DNA from: Planctomycetota bacterium
GTDB taxonomy: Bacteria; Planctomycetota; UBA11346
Length of the DNA: 6,251 nt
Assembly (NCBI GenBank): GCA_007131555.1
Contig: SLQH01000247.1
Coordinates: 1 to 6,251, forward strand
Direction of reading: 5' to 3'
How positions within the stretch are numbered: position 1 is the first letter of the stretch; every line of letters starts with the position of its first letter. Shown here one piece after another: positions 1-5,219 of the stretch. Position numbers and translations under genes: made by a program. Under the pieces are notes generated by a model. The model was not told where the DNA came from and ran no database searches. It saw only the letters and a list, made by a program, of their open reading frames with translations.

Positions 1-1
1 C

Positions 2-205
2 ATCCGCCCGGTTCCGGTCAATGCCAGGCCGCTCTGGCACGGTTTCGGACATGGATTGCACAGGAAATGGCATGGGATATCCAGTCAGGAACGTCGCCGC
101 TATCGCCATGAAGATACCCGGCTGCTCAAGACCTGCTGTGACTGTCAGGCGTTGGGGGCAGCTGTGGATCACGGCGAACGTCTCTTGTGTGGGCATGATG
201 TCTGA
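2..205 (+). CDS. Possible 3' end of an unidentified gene, cut by the left edge
   Basis: From base 2 this frame stays open for 67 codons and ends at TGA 203-205. The predicted tail is rich in His, Arg, Trp and Cys. Near its end are Cys residues in a TCCDC cluster, followed about 14 residues later by LLCGHDV, a spacing that could bind zinc. I do not recognise the family. The neighbouring frame (3-248) is also open, so the choice of frame is uncertain; I prefer frame 2 because of the Cys/His pattern and the ordinary mix of codons. The same frame stays open after the TGA for about 40 more codons, ending inside the start of the next gene, so a disrupted longer gene is possible. It could also be non-coding. 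Confidence 0.28.
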   Translation: MRPVPVNARPLWHGFGHGLHRKWHGISSQERRRYRHEDTRLLKTCCDCQALGAAVDHGERLLCGHDV

Positions 206-312
206 GGTACGCTGGACTTTGATGGTGGGCACCTTGAAGCGCCGTTGAAATCTTCTGGGGACGCTGTTGAGCGATCTGCGAATGACGGCCTGGACAGGAA
301 GGAAGGAATGCA

Positions 313-1443
313 ATGCTGCGTCACATGATCATGATACTGATTGCCATTATCGGTGGTGTATTCCATGCGGTGCTGGTTAGTGCCGAGGAGGCACCGGATG
401 CGACTCGGATTGACGGGGTCATCGCGGCCGGCTTGTTGTTCTTGCTGCGCCACCAGGACCCTGAAGGTTGCTGGCGACCAGTCACCGCCCCAGCGGCATC
501 GCCGCTGCCAGGGCCGCGTATCCGTCCCTCAACGGAACAGAATCATTGGCAGACAGAAGTGGTGGTGACCGCCATCATCCTGCGTTGCCTGCTGCGGGCT
601 GGTGCCGCTGACAGTCAGAGTCCGTTTCATCGGGCTGCGGTTCGAGCGGCCGATTGGCTGGAAGCGAAAGGTCCGCAAGTGCTTGAGAATAAGCACTTGT
701 TCATGATGAGCACTTGGTTGGAGACCATTGCCCTGATCAATAACAGGGAGCATGGGCCATTGGTAGATAGTATGCTGCAACGGATGCAGGAGCGCGTCTT
801 GCGTCATCCTGATACGGGACAAATGTTGGGGTGGTTTTACGAGTTCACTAATGCGCGAACAGTGGATTTCCCAGCCACGGCTTGGGCCTTACGTGCCCTG
901 GAGGCGTGGCCTGACCATGCTGGGTCAGTCGCTTTGCGCAATGAAATCGCGCAATCCCAAGCATTTATGTGGATAGCGGGAGATGACCTGCCGCGCTTGC
1001 CGCATCGCATCCGCATTACTGATGATGGTCTTTATCACGGTCCTCAGCAAGCTGGTGGCTACGGCATCTCGATCATGCGCAGTCTGGGCGTGACGGTTGC
1101 TGATGAGCCGCGCCTGGTCCAGCTTCGCGATGGAATCCTTGCTGGTGACGCACGCTTTGATTTCCGACTTGTGCCTCCTCATGACGGCCGCTTCCATGCC
1201 ATGGCCATTCATTCGGCAGTGCATGGCCTTGGTGCCCATCATGACGCAGTGCAGCGGTCTGCCTGGGCAGATGCTATGCGGACCATCCTTGTATCCACCC
1301 AGGAGATATCAGCCGGCAGTCCTCATGGAAGCTGGACAGCCGTTGACAAGTACCGATTTCGCGGTTCCCGGATCGGTGATATCTTCATCACCGCATTGGT
1401 GCTGGAATCCCTGCAATGGATGGAGCAATGGCGGACGCCATGA
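313..1443 (+). CDS. Secreted alpha/alpha-toroid protein with squalene-cyclase/prenyltransferase-like repeats, function unknown
   Basis: The protein has 376 residues. The N-terminus is a signal peptide: a hydrophobic stretch at about residues 6-22, then LVSA before EE, which suits cleavage after Ala24, so export is inferred. The mature part is mostly helical. A QDPEGCW motif (48-54) follows the first helix, and a matching HGSW (338-341) precedes a last helix containing TALVLESLQ (360-368). Further helix repeats lie near 78-119, 130-165 and 183-218. This QxxxGxW-plus-helix pattern is typical of the toroid fold shared by squalene-hopene cyclases, prenyltransferase beta subunits and many secreted proteins of unknown role. 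I see no DxDD cyclase motif, so terpene cyclisation is not supported. A GGAAGGAAGGA purine run ends 5 bases before ATG 313 and supports that start. Base composition is less GC-rich than that of the central genes. Confidence 0.72.
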   Translation: MLRHMIMILIAIIGGVFHAVLVSAEEAPDATRIDGVIAAGLLFLLRHQDPEGCWRPVTAPAASPLPGPRIRPSTEQNHWQTEVVVTAIILRCLLRAGAADSQSPFHRAAVRAADWLEAKGPQVLENKHLFMMSTWLETIALINNREHGPLVDSMLQRMQERVLRHPDTGQMLGWFYEFTNARTVDFPATAWALRALEAWPDHAGSVALRNEIAQSQAFMWIAGDDLPRLPHRIRITDDGLYHGPQQAGGYGISIMRSLGVTVADEPRLVQLRDGILAGDARFDFRLVPPHDGRFHAMAIHSAVHGLGAHHDAVQRSAWADAMRTILVSTQEISAGSPHGSWTAVDKYRFRGSRIGDIFITALVLESLQWMEQWRTP

Positions 1444-1495
1444 CCAGTGCTTCAACGTGGGCAGAGGGCGCGTTGGCGATATGATGTCATTGAGG

Positions 1496-1513
1496 CCCGC
1501 AGAGGAGTGCGGG
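1496..1513. other. Short GC-rich hairpin (6-bp stem)
   Basis: CCCGCA and TGCGGG form a perfect 6-bp stem with a 6-base loop, 53 bases after the stop of the toroid gene. No T-run follows on either strand, so it is not a textbook terminator. It lies just before the ribosome binding site of the 44-codon frame and shares its last bases with the GGGAG element, so folding could mask that site. Confidence 0.3.
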
Positions 1514-1522
1514 AGATGAACC

Positions 1523-1657
1523 ATGTGGCTCCTCGACGTTTCATGTGGGCAGGCGCAAATCAAGTTTGCCAGCGATGAGGTATGTCATCGCGGTTTCGTC
1601 CGGTGCGCCCTGACATGGAACGACCCGCGTGTCCGGTCTGGTCACGCGGGTCGTTGA
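1523..1657 (+). CDS. Small reading frame (44 codons), possible gene remnant or small protein
   Basis: ATG 1523 is preceded by GGGAG with a 7-base spacer, a good ribosome binding site. The frame ends at TGA 1655-1657, two bases from the tRNA gene. The peptide begins MWLLDVSCGQAQIKFASDE. This is loosely reminiscent of the first strand and phosphate loop of ASKHA-fold kinases such as type III pantothenate kinase (LLDxGNxxIKW), but it lacks the Gly-Asn pair and has two extra residues between Asp and Ile-Lys. The last third of the frame runs through the perfect hairpin at 1619-1655, so the C-terminal end may not be selected as protein. It could be a small protein, the 5' stump of a truncated gene, or chance. 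No partner domain follows. Confidence 0.22.
   Translation: MWLLDVSCGQAQIKFASDEVCHRGFVRCALTWNDPRVRSGHAGR
1619..1655 (-). terminator. Terminator-like perfect hairpin after the tRNA gene
   Basis: AACGACCCGCGTG (1619-1631) and CACGCGGGTCGTT (1643-1655) are exact reverse complements, giving a 13-bp stem with an 11-base loop. It begins 3 bases past the tRNA discriminator base on the minus strand, where a transcription end for the isomerase-TruA-tRNA run is expected. The U-tract is weak: the stem ends in TT and is followed by CCATG. Termination is therefore inferred from stem strength and position. Because it is symmetrical it could also act on plus-strand transcripts from the toroid gene. Confidence 0.6.
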
Positions 1658-1658
1658 A

Positions 1659-1745
1659 CGGAGAGGGCGGGATTCGAACCCGCGGTAGGTTTAACCCTAC
1701 GCATCATTAGCAATGATGTGGTTTCAGCCACTCACCCACCTCTCC
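1659..1745 (-). tRNA. tRNA-Ser, anticodon GCU
   Basis: Read on the minus strand, this gives a complete class II tRNA. The acceptor stem GGAGAGG pairs exactly with CCTCTCC. A D arm of GGT/ACC follows, then an anticodon stem CATCA/TGATG around the loop TTGCTAA. The anticodon GCU (plus positions 1709-1711) reads the serine codons AGC and AGU. A long variable arm (GTAGG/CCTAC around GTTAAA) marks a serine-type tRNA. The T arm is GCGGG/CCCGC around TTCGAAT. The discriminator base is G, as usual for bacterial tRNA-Ser. CCA is not encoded (TTC follows), so a CCA-adding enzyme is needed. It lies 59 bases after the TruA stop and may be read through from that gene as well as from its own promoter. Confidence 0.97.
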
Positions 1746-1773
1746 AGGAGGGTTGCCCTTGATGGGGTGCTGC

Positions 1774-1800
1774 ACTATAGCGGGGTGGGGCGCGGTTCAA
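1774..1800 (-). promoter_or_regulatory. Candidate sigma70 promoter for tRNA-Ser
   Basis: On the minus strand TTGAAC (1800-1795) and TATAGT (1779-1774) are separated by 15 bases. Each is close to the -35 and -10 consensus and stands out in a very GC-rich gap. Initiation about 6-8 bases further would leave a leader of roughly 20-25 bases before the tRNA. The spacer is short of the ideal 17, which lowers confidence. It falls almost entirely between the TruA stop and the tRNA. Confidence 0.5.
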
Positions 1801-1804
1801 GGGT

Positions 1805-2602
1805 CTATCGCCTGGGTGCGGAGGGGGTCTGCCAGTCGGGTTCGTTGTGGTAGCGGATGTGGTCCAGGCACAGGCCGACAGCCGGGGCGATCGAGCCGAT
1901 GCGGGTGGCGCCGGGATGGTCGATGGCGTGGTGGAAGGCCTGGGCGGCAACCGTGCCACGGGCGACGGCGACCATGGCTCCTACCAGGCCCCGGACCTGG
2001 CGGTAGAGGAAGCCGTCGCCAGTGATGGTGAAGGTGTAGCGGGTGGCTGGGCGGGGATCGCTGTCGCTGGTCCAGGTGGCCTGGTGGTAGTGGCGGCGGC
2101 CATCGGCCTGATCGCTGGCATCGCCGCGTCGGGCGGCGAAGGCGCGCAGGTCGTGGGCACCGGGCAGCCAGGCGGCGCAGCACTCCAGCAGGTCCGGGTG
2201 GTCCAGGCGCCGTAGCCACCAGTGGCCGTGATCCAGCACCGGGCGGACCGGGCTGACCAGCAGGCGGTAGCTGTAGGTACTGTCGTGCGGGGCGTAGCGG
2301 GCGTGCCAGTCGTCGGCTACCGGGGCGGCGCGGATGACCGCCAGGTCAGGGGGGAGCTGGCTGTTGACGGCCGATATCAGGGCCGGCGGCTGCCAGTTGC
2401 GCCCGCTGTCACCATGGGCGACCCAGCAGCGGGCGTCGACGCCGGCATCAAGGCGGCCGCAGGGGGTCAGGCTCTGCCAGGCTGGATCAATCGCCTGCAG
2501 GGCCTCCTGGAGCACTGCGACCACGGTCCGATGCCGGGCCTGGACCTGGGTGCCATGGAAGGCGCCACCGGCGATCTCCACACTCAGGGCATAGCGCGGC
2601 AC
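1805..2602 (-). CDS. truA: tRNA pseudouridine(38-40) synthase TruA, divergent
   Basis: The protein has 265 residues, close to the roughly 270 of E. coli TruA. TruA isomerises uridines 38-40 in the anticodon arm of many tRNAs in the cytoplasm. The catalytic loop reads GRLDAGVDA (49-57), with Asp52 at the position of the catalytic aspartate in the usual GRTDAGVHA. Other family landmarks are AFHGTQVQ (14-21, usually FxGWQxQ), WHARY (99-103), YSY (110-112), GAHDLRAF (148-155, usually GxHDFxxF) and GFLYRQVRGLVG (197-208). Several positions differ from consensus, but the order and spacing are right and the nucleophile is present, so I expect an active enzyme. The start is GTG 2602, 8 bases after the isomerase stop; the nearby ATG is out of frame. 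The tight spacing implies co-transcription and coupled translation. The stop is TAG 1805-1807. Confidence 0.88.
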   Translation of the reverse strand: MPRYALSVEIAGGAFHGTQVQARHRTVVAVLQEALQAIDPAWQSLTPCGRLDAGVDARCWVAHGDSGRNWQPPALISAVNSQLPPDLAVIRAAPVADDWHARYAPHDSTYSYRLLVSPVRPVLDHGHWWLRRLDHPDLLECCAAWLPGAHDLRAFAARRGDASDQADGRRHYHQATWTSDSDPRPATRYTFTITGDGFLYRQVRGLVGAMVAVARGTVAAQAFHHAIDHPGATRIGSIAPAVGLCLDHIRYHNEPDWQTPSAPRR

Positions 2603-2610
2603 GGCCCGGC

Positions 2611-3066
2611 TCAGTCGCCTATGGTGACGGTGAAGCGGTCGCCTTCGTTGATCTTGAGGACCACGTCGAGGTCGCTCTGGGCGACCACCCGGCCGAAGAC
2701 GGTGTGTTGGCCGTCGAGGTGGGGGGTGGCGGTGTGGGTGATGAAGAACTGGCTGCCACCGGTGTTGCGTCCGGCGTGGGCCATGCTGAGGGTGCCAGGA
2801 CTGTGCTTGTGGGGATTGGATGAGCCGACCTCGCAATCGATCTGGTAGCCCGGCCCGCCGGTGCCGGGGCGGCCTTTGGCGCCCTCGCGGGTATGCGGAC
2901 AGCCGCCCTGGATGACGAAATCAGGGACCACCCGATGGAAGGCCAGACCATCATAGAAGCCGTCCTGGGCCAGCTTGACGAAGTTGGCCACGGTATTGGG
3001 GGCTTCCTGGTCGAAGAGTTCCAGGTGGATGTCGCCGTGGGGGGTGGTGATGGTGGCGGTGGTCAT
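2611..3066 (-). CDS. Cyclophilin-type peptidyl-prolyl cis-trans isomerase
   Basis: This is a single-domain cyclophilin of 151 residues. It catalyses cis-trans isomerisation of Xaa-Pro bonds during protein folding. With no signal peptide, it is expected in the cytoplasm, like PpiB. The core motif FHRVVPDFVIQGG (43-55) carries the catalytic Arg45 and the pocket residues Phe50 and Gln53. SQFFIT (105-110) and HLDGQHTVFG (116-125) complete the active site; His116 replaces the Trp of human cyclophilin A, a common bacterial change. The frame extends 22 codons upstream, but ATG 3066 is chosen because AGGA lies 7 bases before it and the protein then begins like the family (a beta strand leading to GDIHLELF). 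It is the first gene of the run leading into TruA. Its promoter probably overlaps the inverted repeat at 3105-3133. Confidence 0.93.
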   Translation of the reverse strand: MTTATITTPHGDIHLELFDQEAPNTVANFVKLAQDGFYDGLAFHRVVPDFVIQGGCPHTREGAKGRPGTGGPGYQIDCEVGSSNPHKHSPGTLSMAHAGRNTGGSQFFITHTATPHLDGQHTVFGRVVAQSDLDVVLKINEGDRFTVTIGD

Positions 3067-3095
3067 GGTGGTATCCTGCGCATGGCGGGTGAACG

Positions 3096-4061
3096 ATGGA
3101 TCGGATTGTGTCGCCGGCCTGGCGCGACACAATGCCCGTCATGCCTGCTGCATCCGGTTTTCCTGAGCGTCGTCCATCCCGCCCGCGTGACCGTCGTCCG
3201 GTGGTGGCTGATACCGCCTGGGAGGATCAGGCCCGGTGGTATGAGGCCCGCCACGGCAGTGATGGTGATGACTTCCACAGTCGTCTGATCCTGCCGGCGG
3301 TCCGTCGTCAGCTCGCAGCCAAGCGTGGTCAGACCGTCCTCGATATCGGCTGCGGAACCGGCCTATTGGGTCGGGCCCTGCGCGATCGCGGAGTGCGGAC
3401 TCTGGGGGTTGACGCCAGTCCGGCGATGATCGCCGCCGCCCGCCGTCTGGCCGGTCCGGATGAGGAATACCTGTGTGCCGACGCCCATGCCCTGGGCCGG
3501 GTTCTCGATGGCCGCTGCTGTGATCATGCGGCCCTGGTCCTGGTCCTTCAGGATCTGGACCCCATCGCTGATGTCCTGGCCGGGGCGGCGGCCCATGTTG
3601 CGATCGGTGGCCGCCTGGTGGTGGTCCTCACCCATCCCTGCCTGCGCATCCCTCGTCTGAGTTCCTGGGGCTGGGATGACCAGGCCGGTATCCAATACCG
3701 CCGTCTTGACGGCTACCTCAGCCCGCAACGCCTGCCCATCAAGACCCATCCCGGTCGCCAGCAGGATCACCGTCACAGCAGCAGTCATCACCGGCCTCTG
3801 TCGAGCTATCTCAATGCCCTGGGCGGGCATGGCTGGGCGGTGGTGGCCTGTGAAGAATTGACCAGCCACCGCCGTGGCACCAAGGGCCCCCGCTTCGCGG
3901 CCGAGGATCGGGCCTGTCGGGAGTTTCCGGTGTTCCTGGTGCTGACGGCCTGTCGGGTGGAGGGCGCAGAGATCGGGAAGCCGAAAGCAGAGACCAAGAG
4001 GCCGAAGCCAGACGGCACACGACCGGAGGCAGGGGGCAGGCGTCGCCATCGCGAGTCGTGA
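3096..4061 (+). CDS. Class I SAM-dependent methyltransferase
   Basis: With the first ATG the protein has 321 residues. The SAM-binding motif I is VLDIGCGTG (81-89), motif II ends in an acidic residue in LGVDAS (103-108, Asp106), and CADA (127-130) matches the third SAM contact. The C-terminal half has HPCLRIPRLSSWGWDD (180-195) and HHRPLSSYLNAL (231-242), features of a Methyltransf_11/25-like group acting on small molecules; the substrate is unknown. Conservation seems to begin near residue 38. ATG 3132 and ATG 3141 are therefore also possible starts, and 3141 would leave room for the divergent control region. ATG 3096 has a modest GGCGGGTGA upstream. The last 34 or so residues form a Lys/Arg/Pro/Glu-rich tail beyond the folded domain. 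The gene converges on the CobW-like gene with 24 bases between the stops and no clear terminator. Confidence 0.85.
   Translation: MDRIVSPAWRDTMPVMPAASGFPERRPSRPRDRRPVVADTAWEDQARWYEARHGSDGDDFHSRLILPAVRRQLAAKRGQTVLDIGCGTGLLGRALRDRGVRTLGVDASPAMIAAARRLAGPDEEYLCADAHALGRVLDGRCCDHAALVLVLQDLDPIADVLAGAAAHVAIGGRLVVVLTHPCLRIPRLSSWGWDDQAGIQYRRLDGYLSPQRLPIKTHPGRQQDHRHSSSHHRPLSSYLNALGGHGWAVVACEELTSHRRGTKGPRFAAEDRACREFPVFLVLTACRVEGAEIGKPKAETKRPKPDGTRPEAGGRRRHRES
3105..3133. promoter_or_regulatory. Perfect inverted repeat at the divergent isomerase/methyltransferase start region
   Basis: ATTGTGTCGC (3105-3114) and GCGACACAAT (3124-3133) are exact reverse complements around a 9-base centre. By symmetry each strand reads TTGTGT, 16 bases, CACAAT, a weak -35/-10 pair. 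On the minus strand this would start RNA about 30 bases before the isomerase ATG. On the plus strand it would start RNA close to the in-frame ATG 3141 of the methyltransferase. It could be overlapping divergent promoters, an operator, or both. If the methyltransferase starts at 3096, the repeat is inside its coding region. Confidence 0.42.
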
Positions 4062-4085
4062 TGATGACGGGGGTCCAGGTGACCC

Positions 4086-4991
4086 TCACTGTGTCACGCT
4101 ATAGTCCCCGCGTTCGATCTCGATGACCATCCGCTCCAGGTGCTCATGGGCCTCGCCGGTGCCGATCAGGGCCAGCGTATCATCACGGCGCTGGGTCGGG
4201 CGGGTGTCCCAGCCGCTGTCAGAGTAGTCGACCTCCAGGCGCCCGTCAGTGCAGGGGATCACTCCCTTGGCGCGGTAGAGGAGGGGGCCGAGGCCCTCCA
4301 GGGCCTGGCGCAAGCGTGGCCAGTCGAGTGGTGCCGGGATGGCGGCCTGGGCGGTGGTGAAGTGGGGGTCGCGACAGGCGGCGTATTCGGCCGGCAGATC
4401 CGGAGGACTGGCGCCCTCGCAGGGGTCGATGGGATGGTGGGCGTGCGTGGTGCGGACGATGGTCGCTGCCGGGTTGAGGTGGCGCACCAGTTCCTCGCAG
4501 GCCTCGCGTTCCTCGGAGCTGCGGCAGTCCTGCTTGTTGATGAGCACGGTGCTGGCCGCCGCCACCTGGGCCTGGACCGCCGGGACCGCCTCCCACAGGC
4601 GCAGGAAGCTGGCGGGGTCGATCACAGCGATGGTCTGGCGATGGACGAAGGTCTGATCAAGCATGGTCTCGCGCAGAGTTCGGGGCAGGGTGCGGGGGTC
4701 GGCCATGCCGCTGGCCTCAATGATCAGGGCCTCCGGCGGGGGGGCGAGGCGGCGGATCTGGCGCAGGGCGTTGATGAAGTCGGTGACCTTGCAGCGGCAG
4801 AAGATGCTACCACCGGCCACGCTGACCACTTGATCCTGTTCCAGGTCGAGGCGGGCGCCATCGATGTCACGCGGCGGGAAATCGTTGACCAGGAACAGTA
4901 ATTGACGCTGGGGGTGCGAGGTTACCAGATGACGTAGCAGGGAGGTCTTGCCGCTGCCAAGAAAGCCGGTGATGAGACAGATTGGGATCAT
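4086..4991 (-). CDS. CobW/COG0523-family P-loop GTPase, metal motif altered
   Basis: The protein has 301 residues. The G3E-family Walker A is GFLGSGKTS (9-17). Other family signatures are FLVNDF (33-38, usually VNEFG), IIEASGMADP (90-99, usually ExxGxxxP) and the guanine-recognition NKQD (152-155). The C-terminal part (about 210-301) fits the small CobW_C domain. Family members use GTP hydrolysis to deliver metals such as Zn, Co, Ni or Fe to target proteins. The usual GCxCC site here reads GGSIFCRCK (60-68), so only Cys65 and Cys67 remain; metal choice cannot be read from this. ATG 4991 is preceded by AAGGA with a 7-base spacer, a strong start. No cobalamin, nitrile hydratase or zinc-transport gene lies nearby to name a client. 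A factor controlling its expression is not evident. Confidence 0.86.
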   Translation of the reverse strand: MIPICLITGFLGSGKTSLLRHLVTSHPQRQLLFLVNDFPPRDIDGARLDLEQDQVVSVAGGSIFCRCKVTDFINALRQIRRLAPPPEALIIEASGMADPRTLPRTLRETMLDQTFVHRQTIAVIDPASFLRLWEAVPAVQAQVAAASTVLINKQDCRSSEEREACEELVRHLNPAATIVRTTHAHHPIDPCEGASPPDLPAEYAACRDPHFTTAQAAIPAPLDWPRLRQALEGLGPLLYRAKGVIPCTDGRLEVDYSDSGWDTRPTQRRDDTLALIGTGEAHEHLERMVIEIERGDYSVTQ

Positions 4992-5058
4992 AATGAGGTC
5001 CTTGCCAGGTCTCGAAAGGATGATGTAGAGGTGTGGAGTGTGATCGGTGATGATGGCG

Positions 5059-5087
5059 TCAACAGTGGCTATCCAAGTATGTATACT
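5059..5087 (+). promoter_or_regulatory. Candidate sigma70 promoter overlapping the symmetric site AGTATGTATACT
   Basis: TCAACA (5059-5064) lies 17 bases before TATACT (5082-5087); the matches to consensus are 4 of 6 and 5 of 6. The predicted start of RNA is near 5093-5095, at the ATG of the 41-codon frame. The -10 is part of AGTAT-GT-ATACT, a perfect 5-bp inverted repeat with a 2-base centre that could be a repressor site. If the RNA instead serves the propeller gene, its leader is about 195 bases. Confidence 0.45.
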
Positions 5088-5092
5088 CTTTT

Positions 5093-5218
5093 ATGCCCCG
5101 GACCGTTTATATCGTGAAGACGGTAACGAGAGGTCATGCGGCAGTTATCGAGACCGACCGTGTCCTGAACGGTATGATCATGTCCAGTAATGGCACTTTG
5201 AGCACATGTGCGATATGA
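5093..5218 (+). CDS. Small reading frame (41 codons), possibly leaderless
   Basis: ATG 5093 opens a frame of 41 codons ending at TGA 5216-5218. The peptide begins MPRTVYIVKTVTRGHAAVIE and has an ordinary amino-acid mix with alternating hydrophobic residues, but I recognise no family. No ribosome binding site precedes it. The ATG instead lies 6 bases after the TATACT -10 element, where transcription should start, so a leaderless message is possible. It could act as a leader peptide for the propeller gene 72 bases downstream, be an independent small protein, or be chance. The second promoter candidate overlaps its 3' end. Confidence 0.27.
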   Translation: MPRTVYIVKTVTRGHAAVIETDRVLNGMIMSSNGTLSTCAI

Positions 5219-5219
5219 T
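5191..5219 (+). promoter_or_regulatory. Candidate promoter of the propeller gene, with palindrome in its spacer
   Basis: TGGCAC (5191-5196) and TATGAT (5214-5219) are 17 bases apart; the -10 matches consensus at 5 of 6 positions and the -35 is weak. RNA would begin near 5226, giving a leader of about 65 bases. The spacer holds the perfect palindrome GCACATGTGC (5202-5211), placed where a repressor would block polymerase. GATA-N4-TATC (5212-5223) overlaps the -10. A sigma54 reading of TGGCAC fails because no TTGC follows at the right distance. Confidence 0.42.

Noticed and set aside
203..205. Selenocysteine or TGA-as-Trp reading of the in-frame TGA
   Set aside because: TGA ends the isomerase, methyltransferase and GTPase genes here, and I see no SECIS-like stem-loop after this codon.
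1659..1745. tRNA-Ser as an integration site with a nearby attachment repeat
   Set aside because: No second copy of the tRNA 3' end and no integrase is visible in the window.
1847..2215. Long plus-strand open frames opposite truA, including 1847-2215 and 2222-2848
   Set aside because: They are low-complexity Gly/Ala/Val-rich antisense shadows of truA and the isomerase in GC-rich DNA, with no recognisable domain.
2603..2836. N-terminal extension of the TruA frame into the isomerase gene
   Set aside because: The extra residues are an out-of-frame reading of the isomerase, and TruA similarity begins at GTG 2602.
4062..4085. Terminator between the convergent methyltransferase and GTPase genes
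   Set aside because: Only a 5-bp GGGTC/GACCC stem is present, with no T-run on either strand.
4140..4901. 253-residue plus-strand open frame opposite the CobW-like gene
   Set aside because: The minus-strand frame has all the GTPase motifs in order; this one is Gly/Ala/Asp-rich antisense translation.
5191..5211. Sigma54 promoter based on TGGCAC
   Set aside because: The -12 element TTGCA/T is missing at the required five-base spacing.
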